A stretch of 64,000 nt of DNA from Amorphochlora amoebiformis. Lineage: Eukaryota; Cercozoa; Chlorarachniophyceae. A model generated the notes under the pieces. It was not told where the DNA came from, did not search any database, and saw nothing but the letters and a program-made list of their open reading frames with translations. Positions 30,063-45,568 of the stretch are shown piece after piece. The position numbers were made by a program, and so were the translations under genes. The DNA lies in the NCBI GenBank assembly GCA_054601695.1, contig BAAHQB010000299.1, positions 62,001 through 126,000 on the forward strand, read 5' to 3'. How positions within the stretch are numbered: position 1 is the stretch's first letter; every line of letters begins with the position of its first letter.

Positions 30063-31369
30063 TATCTGTATGTATATTATATACACATACATGTACATAA
30101 TATACATAATATCCATTAAGAGACAGATGGAGCTTTATTTCATGAATATAATCAAACTTATATACATATATATATATATACCATAATAAATATATAAATT
30201 TACATACACACATACATATATATATATATATGAAAATCACATGTGTCCTAGGTCTGATATCGAGATAAGGGTTGCCACCGAAACCGCCCTACGTCAGAAT
30301 CTTGCATCCCTTGGGTCCGAGCTGGAATCGTCGCGAGACGAATCCGCGAAGCTGATCAAAGCTCTAAAGCTAGACTTGCAGAAGTGCGAAGAATCGCGCT
30401 CACAATCGAGTATCAACGTCGAAAACCTTAGGCAAAACATTCAAGTTTTCTTTTTGTTATATTCTCGTCCTATGTCCCTATGGATTTTCACTGCTATGAA
30501 CTGACTAGGTATGACCTCGAAAAGAGGGAAGCGGTCGAGAAGTCGCTCCGTGATGAGATCGCCTCGCTCACGTCTGAGCTCACAGCTTCACAAAGGGAAT
30601 CATCTAAGACAGCTAAGGAATTGAAACTTCATCTGCAGAAACAAGAAAAACTGTGCTCCATCGCGGAGAGCAATATGCTATCACTAAGGTACTTTCCCTT
30701 TCATTGCAAAAGGTATTCCAAAACCACCTATATTTCCTTTCAGCTAACCATATATATCTCCTTGTATTATGTATACTATTGGTTTTATAACCTATCAGAG
30801 CGATATATGTAGCTGTATAAACATGTACGTGGGATTTACAGGCATGAAATCTATAACTTGTCGTGTAAATAGGTACATTGGGTATATGGACAGTAGGAGA
30901 ATGGGATACTGGCCATTGGACCATGTACATTCAATATGTAAACATAGTCTGAGGGGGTGTATATATGTATGGGAGTTTACAGTTGAGTTAGAGCATATAA
31001 ACCGACCGTGTATATGCACATAGGAATTGCGTGAAATGTAGGATGGTAATCGTGAGATCATGGTATCTATGTTTTATGGGCTGTTGGGATGTGTACTGGC
31101 GGGTGACATGAAGTATTGCTAGTATCATAAGTTTCAATTGCAGAGACGAGATCAAGATGAGAAAGGAGACTGAGTCGTCGCTCCGTGAGGAGATTGCCGA
31201 TCTGGAGTCTAAGCAAGAGTCTATTGCGTCGGAGCTAGCAACTTCACTTGCGGAGTCTTCGACTAGCATCGAAGGGCTTAAGTTAAAATTGCAAGAGCAG
31301 AAAGGGAAGAACTTAAACTTAAACGTTATCATCCAAAAACTCAGGTGTGTAGAAAACATAGCATGTACT

Positions 31370-31405
<36 letters not shown>

Positions 31406-32244
31406 TGTATTTATGTTTGTTAAATATTATGTATATATTTATATATATGTAACTATAATACATTATAGTATAATGTATATTATTCAATATAATGTGTTAT
31501 TACTTCCACGAACATTATTGTTATTTTATCATAATATTATAGAATTGTTTTATTAAGATGTACTATCTTGTATAAATATCTGCATGATAGTAGAATGTAT
31601 GTACATTATACCTAATAAACTATGTGTTCAAGTATATATAAATATATATATGTGTGTATTTCTATTCGAATCTTATAAATCACAACTCGAACCTTACTTG
31701 ATGTTTTCAGAGAAGAGAAAGAGCAGAAAGGCACGATGGAGGCCTCATTACGTGGAAAAATCGCGTCCCTCGAGTCAGATATTGACGCGTCGCGCAAAGC
31801 TCTCCAATCAGAAATTAGCGGAGCTGGAGCACGAGAAACATTCCAGAAGGCTCGAATGCGAGCTCTCGAATCCAAACTTGCCCAGCTCCAGCAAAACATT
31901 ACAATGTGCCAAGAACGTGAGGAGGCTCTGCTTGAGGCTCAAGATGGCCTCCAGAGGAAGATTCAAGACGCGGACAAGACTATCGTAGAGCTTCGAGAGA
32001 GAGCCAGCACTAAGGAGTCCAAGACGAGTATAAATGACGTCAAGCTCGACCTAGAGGAGGAGCGCCAGCGGGTGGCGCGGCGGGAGGCGTTGGTACAGAA
32101 GTCCAAGGTTAAGCTAAAGAAGCTATCTGAGAAGCTATCGAGTGTAAATAATGAGCGGCATAGGCTGAAAGGGGAGGTGGATAGCTTGAAATCAAATATG
32201 TGTGTGCTCAAATTGGAGGTGCACATACTTCAATATACATCTAA

Positions 32245-32289
<45 letters not shown>

Positions 32290-32808
32290 CATGTACATGT
32301 ACATTTATACCTATAAATATGAAAACATAGATGTATATATATATATATGTATATATACATATGAAAACGTACATATACACATTTAATATTTATGCAAAAG
32401 ATACATATATATATACATATTAAGTATATATAGATGTATTTTATCTAAATCTGTAAATATACATATATACATAATTATATATATATAAATATATATATAT
32501 ATATGGTTGTGTTTACATATGTAACAATATGAATATGTGTGTATTTGTCCTTCTTTATTTTTCATCTCTTTTCCACGGATTTAATTTACAGAAAAAAGAG
32601 TTCCAAGAGCAGATTGCTGATTACAAGAACAGGGTATCGCCGATCGATGCATTATATATATATATATATATATCTTAAAATTTATGTATATATATATGTA
32701 CATATGTATGTATAATATGCAATATATATACAAATATATATATATATATATATTGCACTTATATAAACGTTCGGGTTCTCTCTTTCCTGAATATTTACAT
32801 ATATATAC

Positions 32809-32841
<33 letters not shown>

Positions 32842-32926
32842 TGTGTGTGTATCTATATATATACATACATATATATACATATATATATATATATGTGCAT
32901 ATAATTTTATTTATAAACTACATTGC

Positions 32927-32972
<46 letters not shown>

Positions 32973-33136
32973 ATTTTGTGCTTATCCCACTCTATTACAT
33001 TTTCCCCTACAACTCAAAAAACTTACCCTTCAATCCTTCTTCAGGTAAGAGAGTTAGAAAAGAAGGTTCCAACAGAAAAAATGCGTCTACAGATTCTTAA
33101 ATCAATTCAGAAGCATAGGTTACATTATAAATACAC

Positions 33137-33168
<32 letters not shown>

Positions 33169-33214
33169 ATACATATATATATATATATATATGTATGTAT
33201 ATTTATATACACAC

Positions 33215-33246
<32 letters not shown>

Positions 33247-33543
33247 GTGTGTGTGTGTGTTTATACATATGCATGAAGTAGATAGATGTTACTATACTAA
33301 TACATACTAATACATGTACAATTATATATACATATACATATATAAATTAATATTATATTACATATATATGCATATTTTAGGACATACACGTAGATATATA
33401 CATGTATATATATATATAGATTCTAGATATATATTATATATTATACATATAGGAACGCAGACGTTGCTCGGGTCCTACACAAGATGACCGGAATGAGTAT
33501 TGAGGAATGTGAGGCCCTCGTCGAGGCCGAGAAAGACACTTGA
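22477..33543 (+). CDS. Kinesin-7 (CENP-E-like) motor with duplicated coiled-coil exons
   Basis: Plus-end microtubule motor by family. There are 26 exons: 22477-22830, 22889-22993, 23118-23282, 23331-23456, 23988-24117, 24213-24431, 24488-24546, 24652-25154, 25696-25758, 25882-25998, 26105-26272, 26727-26894, 27044-27223, 27273-27440, 28105-28281, 28717-28893, 29181-29351, 29579-29746, 29807-29986, 30252-30431, 30509-30688, 31144-31344, 31711-32218, 32592-32633, 33045-33118, 33453-33543. They close to 1557 aa plus stop. The motor starts at once ([12 protein letters not shown]) with P-loop GQTSSGKT, switch I NKESSRSH, switch II DLAGSER, then [14 protein letters not shown] and [13 protein letters not shown]. 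An N-terminal motor with short leader and GQTxSGKT suits kinesin-7. The rest is coiled coil, much of it encoded by 14 similar phase-2 exons. One donor looks like GC (30432). Cargo and cellular role are not shown by sequence. Confidence 0.92.
23690..23850. repeat. Tandem repeat of ATTCACACACAATAnATAAC in a kinesin intron
   Basis: Three spaced copies of a TATTCACACACAATA-like unit with flanking ACATGTA/TACATTTACAT sequence, in the 531-bp intron that interrupts the motor domain (23457-23987). Confidence 0.75.
25696..31344 (+). repeat. Array of 14 homologous coiled-coil exons in the kinesin tail
   Basis: Fourteen consecutive exons each begin with one base completing an Arg codon and end in AG or CG, so all are phase 2 on both sides. 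Lengths are 63, 117, 168, 168, 180, 168, 177, 177, 171, 168, 180, 180, 180 and 201 nt. Most encode the pattern R-SDIE-K/[43 protein letters not shown]. Two clear subtypes are the [11 protein letters not shown] exons (25882, 27044) and the [20 protein letters not shown] exons (28105, 28717, 29181, 29579). Confidence 0.9.
28551..28627. repeat. Long (TA)n run in kinesin intron
   Basis: About 75 bases of near-perfect TA between two duplicated tail exons (28281 and 28717). Confidence 0.9.
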
Positions 33544-34828
33544 GCTCAATGAACTTTTTTTGAAAGTGTCCATAACCATAGATAACTACTAGTACTAGTA
33601 ACTAGTGTGGAATTTAATTCTTATCACCTTCGATCATCAATTTAGTATAAACCTTCTTGTGCCTTGAATTTATCTAGTTTATACCGTAGCTATATATCTC
33701 TAGTATCTAGAATATAATAATCTAGATATACACTAGACTGCATGATATGTGCGTCTAGACAGTCTAGCAGTGTCTAGAGTGTCTAGGTGTAGACTCTAGA
33801 GACTCTAGCTAACATATGCGCGCACTATGAATATCCTCTAGATCCTATCCGTTATCTAGTAGATCTCCTAGATCTAGTAGATCTCTAGGATCTACTAGAT
33901 CTAGTAGATCTAGCTAGATCTAGTAGATCGATCTAGCTAGCTAGCGATATTCCTAGATTCTAGCTCTAGATATCTAGATATCTAGATATTGCATGCATGT
34001 CTAGATGTGCTAGATGTGCTGATATCATCTAGATCATGATCTACTACTAAGTACTACTACTACTACTATATACTAGTATAGTACGTAGTACTACACTAGT
34101 GCAGTACTGGTAGTACTAGCTAGCTAGATGCACGGTTAATCTAGTTTTAACAGTACGTACTAGACTACCTAGACTCTAGATCCTAGGGATCATCTAGACT
34201 AGTACTCTCTAGACTCTAGGTAGTACCTGGAGTACTTAGTACTAGTAGTACATGCTCAGACATGTGAGATTATGTGGACGCAGAAGAAGCCACACGTGTA
34301 CTACTCTCTAGACTCTAGCTGCTACTACCTAGACTACTACTGGTGCTGGTGTTGCCGTAGATGAATATCTTCTAGATCTAGAGATCTTCTAGATTGTCGA
34401 TAGTCTAGTCGATGAAGCTGGCCAGGTGGTGTGATCGTTCATAGGAGTTACGCGTACGATCGATTTCAAATGTGTTACTATGTAATTGAGGCTATATTAT
34501 CTCTTATCTAGATTATATTATATCTACACTAGCTCTAGTAGCTAGACTAGATCTAGTAGATACACCTAGTGTATACCTAGTATACTGAATATATCTCAGA
34601 TGTATATATGCTAATATTCTAGATATTATACGGTAGATAGATTATAATTTATCTGGACCAATTAATCGATTAGGTGTAACTTCTAGACTTTCACGTGCCT
34701 TGGCACGGCTATAATATCCTAAACCTAGAAACATTTCGTTACTACTACGGACCTAAAAGAATTTCTTTTGACATAGATACCAATCCCGGGCAGATATTCT
34801 AGATATTCCAAAACCCAAACCGACCTCT
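33544..34828. other. CTAG-rich intergenic island between convergent genes
   Basis: From about 33580 to 34650 the sequence is crowded with CTAG, TCTAGA, AGATCT and TAGTAC motifs (for example 33878-33945 and 34040-34126), forming many overlapping short palindromes. It lacks the TA microsatellite that fills nearby introns. Stops are dense in all frames, so it is not coding. The right end (34660-34828) is ordinary sequence. It separates the kinesin stop from the ankyrin-gene stop. Confidence 0.8.
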
Positions 34829-35030
34829 TTATTCCAATAGATCTGACTCGCTGGAGTTTCTTGCATATGACACGTAGTCCGTGACTAGACGTAAAAGGGG
34901 AGGCCGCAGGGCTTTTGCGAGCACGCTTTTCACGAGTTCCTGCAAGTTATATTACGTACAATAAAGGATACATGCATAGATCATGGAGTATATACATTGT
35001 GATGGTGTGTGTACTTTTCAAGCGCAGTAA

Positions 35031-35076
<46 letters not shown>

Positions 35077-35967
35077 TATATATATCGTTTACATATAAAT
35101 ATATCTATATATACACAAACACAATGAAATATATATATATATATATATATATGCAACACACGCACACACACATATCTAAATTACCATATATAATATATAT
35201 ATATATATTTATATATATACATACGATTACATACAAATGCATAAATGTTATGTAAATATGATCTAAACCAAATATATTTGCACGTATATGTATTTATACA
35301 CATGAAAATATAAAATATATTATTTCGTATATCAAAACACACATATATATATAATTTCATATATATATATAAATATCTATATATATATATATATGGAACT
35401 ATAAATGTACCTTATGAGTCCTATCCTGTAAAGAAATGTCGATAGCCGCGCGCGTAGCTTCGTCTGTCGTTGCCTGAATAGACATTTTCATGAATATGCG
35501 TATGAAATATTATATACATTAGAATCTGTTAAAGATATGTGGCACATAATACATCATATGGTTTTTGGTATATACTTGTATGTACTACTTGCATAAATAT
35601 ATAAACAAGTTTGTGTATTATGTATCATTCAAAGTTTACAATGTGTATCAAAAAAGTAAGTATGTAGTTCGTTTTACACGTGTATTCATGAATTTAAGCA
35701 CACCTTATACGCTGTTTCCTCAAGCCCAGGTTCATTCGTTACTTTGACCAAATACCTGGTAGAAAAGGAAAACGAATAGAGGGAAAATGGTCAATTCTCG
35801 TTGACTTCAAGCTAAAGGTACTGAACAGATACTCACAATGATGTTCTTTTATGGTATACATGTATATTATATACATATAAACATACATATGTACATAAAC
35901 TGCGGTATATATATATTGTATGGTATTTCGCTATATAAAGACACATACATATATATATTTAGAAATG

Positions 35968-36010
<43 letters not shown>

Positions 36011-36157
36011 GTGGAATATGTACGGGTACGGGAATTAAAGAAATTATGTGTCTATGTTTTAACGTAGTATTGATAATTAGTACATACATACATACAAGTA
36101 TAATGTATGTGCAGCTCATCATATTATTTTCATATTTTATGCACTAATGTGCATGTA

Positions 36158-36188
<31 letters not shown>

Positions 36189-36279
36189 ATATATTTATAT
36201 ATATGTTTATTTTTACATAGGTTCATATATACACGTAAATATATGCATATATATATATATATTTATATATGTATATATG

Positions 36280-36310
<31 letters not shown>

Positions 36311-36798
36311 TCTACCGAACGTTGGCCACCATCTTCGCGTTCACAGCATGGAGGAGTGCAGCGTCGATCTTGAACTTTAGATTTCTCTTTTCGTCCTCCT
36401 GTAAATATGGTTTACATAAATGTAAATAGCATATATATACATGTATATATATTTAATCTTTAGAAATGCAACTAATCATACGGCCGTACAGGGAAATCCA
36501 CACCTTGACGTCCTCAGCCTTCACCCACACACCACTGCTACCCACCGCACGGTTCACAGCGAGTGGAGCCTAAGAAGAGGAATTAGGAACGCTTTGTCTA
36601 CAGTTGGTGTTGGGAGAGGCTTCAAACGCGTTATTCTACCTTTTGTTCAACTAGATACTTGACGACGGCCAGGTGCTTAGTTTCCGATACGTCGAATAGC
36701 ATCGGGGTGCCTATTGGTGCGGGTATTATATGCACAAGAAAACACTTCTACATGCATTTGGTAAATGCATATATTTTTATAAGATACATGTATATATT

Positions 36799-36877
<79 letters not shown>

Positions 36878-37358
36878 ATATATATATTATATATTAATAT
36901 ACTCATTTTGCACGTAGAATTATGTATATATTATGCGCATCTGACAGAGCAGATGCTAAGGTGAGATTTTGAGAGAAAAGGTTTTGTAGGATTCGCTGAA
37001 TTAGTTTCTGGTATAGTTTGGGTAAGGACCTTTGCTATCGTCTTCTGTGGCTTTGGCATGGCCTGATAAGTATACCCTCACAATAAATTATCTATATGTA
37101 TATATATTATATGTATATGCATGTGTTTATGTGTGTGTGTGTGTGCATGTGTACGCACACATGTGTGTATATGTGTATGTGTGTATACATGTATAATAGA
37201 GTATGCATATGTATGCACATCTATACGTGTATATACCTTGTGCTATATATACATATATATTTATGTAAGGGCAGACGTGTATAAAATTTAGAATATATTG
37301 TAATATACACTTTTCCATACATTTGGGTTACGAGTAATGTACAGATATACACATATTT

Positions 37359-37391
<33 letters not shown>

Positions 37392-38176
37392 ATATATGTA
37401 CATATGTATATTGAGTGTATCAGATACAAAGAAACATATTAGATTGCACACCTATAACGATTCTACATAAAGTACATAGATTAAATGCAACACAAATAGT
37501 TTTTAACATATACGTTATTTGCGCATACACATCTCATTTAAAGAGATGATATACATGCACGTACATAAATACCTTTCTCTATGAGCCATTTTAGCATAGG
37601 AAGGTTACCGTTTTGACCAGCAACGTATGCAGGGGACTTGCTCTGATTTATAGGTATATACACATATATACATTTATATAATATAAAAATATAGATACTA
37701 TATATATATATATATTTATTTAATATGCCTGTATACATTGGAATACATACACACGACATATACGTAATCTCCATATTGTATATTTTCATATGAGCATGTA
37801 TATAGGTAAACACGTCTGTGTATAGATCTATACTTCCCTCTCCCTCTCTGTTTTTCTCGTTCCTCTCACTTCCTGTCTTCTCTCTCTCTCTCTCTTTTAA
37901 CACTCTTCTCGCCTCTCTTCTATCTCTCGCTCTCTCATTCTTCTCAAATCCTGTTTTTTTCTCTCTCTTTTTTCTCTCTCTCTCCTCTCTCTCTCCTCTT
38001 TCTCTCTCTTTCTCTTTTCTCTCTCCCTCGCACTCTTTCTCTCGCTCCTCTCCGTGAAATTCTCTTTCAGTCTCCAGCCCAATTTCTCTCTCCATTTCTA
38101 TTCCTCTCTCTTTCTCTCATTGATACATGTACATATAGCGGAGTATTACACTATATTATATGTGTATACAGATGTA

Positions 38177-38211
<35 letters not shown>

Positions 38212-38429
38212 GTATGTATATATATACATATATATTATATATGTATCACCTGATAGTCGAGCAAGCTTGGATCGTTGCCTGAAATATGCAAACGTTTATA
38301 TTTATGTAAACAGAAATGATCAATTTTTAGACTAAATATAATCTTTTCTGTGCGTTTGTATGTGTGTATAGTCAACATACACATATATTTTTTCTGATCT
38401 ATACATAAATACATATATATATATATATA

Positions 38430-38465
<36 letters not shown>

Positions 38466-39421
38466 GTATTTGTTTATGCGAATATAAACATTATGCATAT
38501 GTATACATATGTGTATATTTATATATGTAACTTTTGCATACATATATATTTGTATATATGTGATATATATATATATATATTATAAGTACATATATATTAT
38601 ATATTATATATATATGTATATATATATATATATAATATATATATATATATGTTATATTTGCACATAATCCACACACCCCTTTCAACAAGCAGCTGCGCTG
38701 TATTTAAACCCCATGGGGTCGATGTACACTTTGCCGCGAGGTGTAGACAGCTTTCCCCTGACAAAACACACGCATAGGTATGACGCACGTGCACGTACAT
38801 AACCATGTGATTGAAAATCCATGATCTATCGCGCATATGTATTACATTTATACACAATAACGCATACCTGCCAGGCTGAGGTCCTGTATGTTGGCTTTGT
38901 TGTCTAACAAGCACTGTACCACCTTATCGCACCCTAAAATTGCACATGCTTATCCATACACACATATATAAATAAGTCTGTTTATATTTTGATTTAAATA
39001 TATGTATGCCCAGGTGCATAACTTTATGTGCAATAGTCATTCCATTCTTCCTTTGGTTCCGACCATTATTGGCCTACTAGTCGAGCTTGATCTAACCACT
39101 GTCGGACAACCATCAATCTCCTTATGGCTAAAGAGCGACTACCATCAATTTCCTTGTAGTTAAAGAGCCATAGGTTCCGGTTGCATTATTACTCCTCCTC
39201 GACGTGCATCCCCTGTATGCAGCGAGTTGAATCGACGCTTGCAGCGAGGCGAGTTGACGCTTGCAATGCTTGCTATAAAAGTAAGTCTATCCCGCCAAAT
39301 GCGCTCATCTATCGAGAGACATTCTAGCTTGTGTACTCCGCGTCTAACCGTTGTCAGACTACCGTCTATCTCCTTGTATTTAAGTAGCTTAGGTTCCGGT
39401 TGCACTAACAATATGCATACC

Positions 39422-39463
<42 letters not shown>

Positions 39464-41442
39464 TGTATGTATTACCAAGCCATGACGCCCAGAGGAGAGG
39501 AGTGAGATTGCATATACTCATGGCTTGAATGTTCGCCTTGTTGTCTAGGAGCATCTATGTACATAGTGTGTGTGTCCATATACATGTATGTATGTATGCA
39601 CTAACAGTGTGCATATGAATGCTATATATGTGTACATATACCATTTCATATTCACATAAATATACAAACATTTTTACATATAAACATATATATTATATTT
39701 TGTATATTATTGATATATATATATATATATATGTATATGTAGGTATATGAGTATATATATTTTTGTATTATATTTAACACATGCATTTATTCCGTAATAA
39801 AATAGGATTAAGCATAACACACGCATATGTCATCACATTTGGATTTAAACACATAAAATTTACCTTTACGGCGTCCAAGTGATTACACGAGGAAGCTAGA
39901 ATCAGCGGGGTGCGCCCTACGGCGTCCTTAATTCCTATTCCTCCCCCCTGTTGATTCAAAGGAAAACAATAATGAAAAAATAAAACACAATTGAAAGGCA
40001 ACAGGACTTGAAATGATATTCTTTTGTAGATTATATATTTGAATATAGTGTACATATGTCAAGTGTGCGCGTGAAATTATATTAGCTGTCTACTAGATTC
40101 GCTGAGAGTAACCATTCGATCATTTTACATGACCCAGCTTTGGCAGCCGTCAGGAGCTATGATAATATAATATATATATATATATTATTTAATACATTAA
40201 TGTATGATTTATGTACATACATACAAGAATATAGGTATCACATACATGTACATGAAAGTACAAATATTACAATACCTAATTATCTATATGTATATATATT
40301 ATATGTTATATATATATATATATTGATATTCGTTTGATATAATTGTGTTAGGTAAACCAGTGAGAAAAAGAGACGGATAGGGAGGAAAGCTGTGTATACA
40401 TATATCTTTTTAATATTAGACAAAATGTATACATATATGTATGTACATAAATATATATTAATTGCATTCATTTATGGAGGAAAGTATGATTGAAAACTAT
40501 TTACATACCTGCATAAATATATACATCTATATATATACACATATGTCCGTAATGTAAATGTATATTTGTACATATATATATATATATACATGTACATATG
40601 TATATATGTATATATATTACATATATATATATATATATATTGTTTGTTTTATTCACCAATCCATGGCCGTTACTATCCCTAACATTGACGTCGGCTTTCT
40701 TACGTATTAACCACTGCGCAGTTACGATCTGAAGACAATAAAGCTAGAAAATGAGAAGATAACACGAAAAAAGAGGAATGCATGACAATGTTATTTCATT
40801 ATGACTCATTGTTTTTTCATCATTGGCCAGAAAAATTATAAAACATCTCGAAAACAGAGGTACATATAAACGCAAGTCATATTATTATCACTACATCATT
40901 AGTGTCAATATAATTACTATGATGTTGTAATAGTATAATTTCCCATAAGGTTTATGTATATATACATCAATCATGCATATTGCTCATTTACGAATATGTT
41001 GACATATGCATGTATGCATACAAATATATAAATATATCATAATATATATATATATGATTTATATATATATATATTTACGTATATTTCATAAATAGTTATT
41101 ACACATAGCTTGTGTCACCTGGTTGCCGGAGATCGCAACAAGAAGAGGGGTTTGATTCAGCGCGTTCTTCTCCTATGCGTACATGTTTAGGTATATATAT
41201 ATATATACATATATATATACAAATAATATATATATATATATATATATTCGAGAACCGAAGGTCTATCACGACACAAATGTTGTGCATAGCCTATATACTA
41301 CAAACAAGAAAGCACATTTCCACTAAAAAATAGGATGGAACAACATATGTGTGTATAACTTATCATATATTCAAATATATATAAGTATAATATAATATAT
41401 ATATATATATTATATATATATATATGTATATATACATATATG

Positions 41443-41476
<34 letters not shown>

Positions 41477-41649
41477 TGTATATTTCCGAAAATATATATC
41501 TATCTTTATATCTATATGTAATGTAATACACATGCATATGCGCGTATATGTAGAATCATGTATTTGCGCACATATACAGCATATATATATATATATATAT
41601 ATATATTGTAATATATACATATATTTACATGTATGTACGTATATATACG

Positions 41650-41681
<32 letters not shown>

Positions 41682-42027
41682 TGTAATATATACATATATT
41701 TACATGTATGTACGTATATATACGTATATATATATATATATATATATATATACGTATTTTTATTGCATATATATATCACTCTATGTGTACATGTAAATAT
41801 ATGTATATATAATACATGTATATATATATATGTATATATATATATACATATTTACATGTGTATATATATATATTTAATAAGTATATATGTACACAATATA
41901 CGTACATACGATTACATATATATAATTATAAACGTGATAATGTTATATTTATAATCTTCATGTCTTTCCTTAAACGCACATACACACACATATATATATA
42001 TATATATCATGCATATATATATGTATA

Positions 42028-42072
<45 letters not shown>

Positions 42073-42518
42073 TAAAACTTATATCATCCGTAGAATAATA
42101 CCTCTAGAGCCCGAGGTCTAAGTTCAAGCAGCCACTGTAAGCACCATAAACTCCCCTCCTTAGCCGCGGACAATACCTTGAGAAAGTGATAGAAATTGAA
42201 CATAAGGGACAGCTAAGGAAAAAACACAAAGAAATACATCACATATATATATAAATATATATATATATATATGTAATATATATATATATAATATATATAC
42301 ACATATATACATAAAGGCATTATATATATATGTAAAAACATAAAACGATAAAAAAATATATATATATGTAAATTAATATATGTAATATATATATATTAAT
42401 GTAATATATATATATATATATATTATTTCAAGTTGATAAATTGACCGAATGTTTTGGACAGCGGAGCGTATCATACAGCCCCGGTTATATATATATATAT
42501 ATACATGTATCTACACAA

Positions 42519-42549
<31 letters not shown>

Positions 42550-42600
42550 TCTGTATGTACGTATCTGAGTATTCAACCTTACTTCTAGTCTTTCTCTTGC

Positions 42601-42637
<37 letters not shown>

Positions 42638-42729
42638 CATACATATTTCCACAGAAATATATTATTTTTTTTGTAGATTTACATTTACGTTAACAATGTA
42701 TTTACATTTGACAACATAAATATATACAA

Positions 42730-42761
<32 letters not shown>

Positions 42762-43882
42762 TTATATAATATAGGTTTTACAAGTGTATTTCCGGTTGAG
42801 TCCGGGGTGTCCTCGCTGCCCATGGCGAGGAGGCGCTTTGCTACCTAAACGATGGACATGTACAAACATATATATATAAATATATATATAAATATATACA
42901 TGTATATATATATATATAATATATATATATATATAAATATATATAATGTATGTATATACACTTTAATATGTGTATATACATACATTATATAAGCATCCAC
43001 GCATCTACAAAGTACAAATGAGAGGTCAAGAAACAATGAAAAATTACTTCTTGAAAGCACAGATAGATAACACATATTTCTTACTCTTAGGTTATCATTC
43101 ACGACAGCATAGTGCAGCGCGGAACATCCGTCTACCGTCTTACCTGGTAGTATTACAATTCAGGTTCGATTTAAGGCTTAAATTATGGTTTTGCCTATGG
43201 TTGAGTGAGTTATGATTAATGCATGAGGTAGGGTGTACCACAGACAGAACCGCGGCAGTTTTGCGCAACCTGAATCATCAAAAGGTTACTTTACACACTC
43301 GCACGTATTGTACAAATATAAGTAGGTGTATGTTTGTGCAATTAAGTAGGTATATGTATGTGCAGTTATATAGACTAAAATCGATTAATTTACACATGCT
43401 TATGTACTACACAAATACAGGTAGGTATACATGTGTAGTTGTATAGAAAGAGAAATTACACTTTACATATGTATATATTTGTATATATATATATATATAT
43501 TGATATATATATATATATATAATATATCTTTTGATACATGTACAAAGATGTGAGTTGTAGCAAAATATGTCCAATTGTTTTCGCTACGAGTACTGCGGAA
43601 TGTAATACGTATACTTTATCTACAAAACATATAAATATATGTAGATACATAATATATTCCGTTAGTAGTACACACATACATATTTATTCATGAATGTGTG
43701 CGAAAATGGACTTAGATGTGACTTTGTGTATTTCTCAGTGTATTATATTTTCTACCCATTGCAAGCACTCGAGAGACCCCCCTACGGCCGCTCGCATATA
43801 TGCCGTGTGCTTAAGGTGCTGGGTCAGCCTGGGGTTAGATCAATATATACATATATACATATATATATGTATATTATAAATG

Positions 43883-43913
<31 letters not shown>

Positions 43914-43915
43914 GT

Positions 43916-43961
<46 letters not shown>

Positions 43962-44509
43962 CACGTATATGGACATATATATATACATAAATATATATAT
44001 ATATATATTGATATATTAAGTATATGTTATATATACACATATGAGAGATGATATATTAGTTATACTTACATTCATACTATAATATGGATACATCGTATTT
44101 ATATAGTATGCATATGATTGTGCATATATTATGTACATCACTACCTATTCTCCCACGCGCAGCCATGATTGTGGAGCCACTTAGAGATTGCGAGCTCGCT
44201 CTTTTTAGTTGTTAGGTTTAAGCGGGGGGGGGCTAAGGTTAGTCGGTTAGAATGAGACCTTTTCTAGTGCGTAGAATAGCAACGGCATGAGGCCCCAGCG
44301 TGACCTGTAATTGGAATATTTAGGAAAATACTTGTATTATTGATACATTAGTACATTTGCATGAAATAAAATACATGTATACTGGGTACGTGTTCACTAA
44401 AACATGTTTAATATATTTATAAATGTATAATAATATTATATGTAAATTATATTCTCTCCCTCGCCTCTCTCATCTCCCTAAAATATGTCTCATGTTAGCA
44501 TCAATAGTG

Positions 44510-44546
<37 letters not shown>

Positions 44547-44993
44547 CGTCCTGCAAACGCTTCCCACTCGACTCCTTCCTCGCTTCCTCCCATGACCTAT
44601 ATATGCACGCGTACACACGAATATCGATGTATATATGGTATACATATGCTATACATATATATATATGTACATATATATATATATATAATATATGTTATAT
44701 ATATAATATATGGTGATGTGTGTGAGTGTATACACGTATATAAATATGCACATTTTAATATATATATTTATATGTATATGTATACATATATATATATATA
44801 TATAAATGTATACCTAATCTATGTATATTTACACAATATATTCTTGTATTTCTCTATGTATGGTGCATATTTCGATATATTCTAGATAGTACTTCCTTCA
44901 CGCTCTACATTTGTTTATATCAAAATACAGAAAGAAATACATTTGTGGAGTTTCTTCTACATATTGATGTACGGGATATTTTACGTACACCAT

Positions 44994-45027
<34 letters not shown>

Positions 45028-45091
45028 TATGTGATATACATGTAAAAACAAAAACAAGTTTATGATATAAAACGTATATTTGGTATATGTG

Positions 45092-45135
<44 letters not shown>

Positions 45136-45514
45136 ATATGCATTGTGTAAAACAAACTTTTAAATAAAATTATACGTAATATATGTGCATGTATATAATT
45201 ATAGATCAAGATCGAGATTCTATAATTTAGGTGTTACCTCTGAGGTTTCGCCTTCTTCCATGATAGAGAACTCGTCCAAAGAATCATGGGATTTCCCTTT
45301 ACTCATGCGAGTGCCTTAAGGGAAAATGCAAAAGAGTAAATGGTTTTTTCAACCTGCATCTGCATCTGCATGTACAAATATTCAAACACATCTAATTGTG
45401 TATCGAATATTTTACCGCTGCTAGAAATTGATATAGGGGACGGAGGCGGCTGGTTCGGTACACGAATAGTATCGTCATGGTATGCACCTGGGAAATGAAT
45501 GCATATATATATAT

Positions 45515-45568
<54 letters not shown>

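Noticed and set aside
41606-41735. CRISPR-like direct repeats
   Set aside because: Two-copy duplications of intronic microsatellite in a eukaryote; no spacer series or cas genes. Same judgement for 4313-4366, 12737-12823 and 53705-53920.
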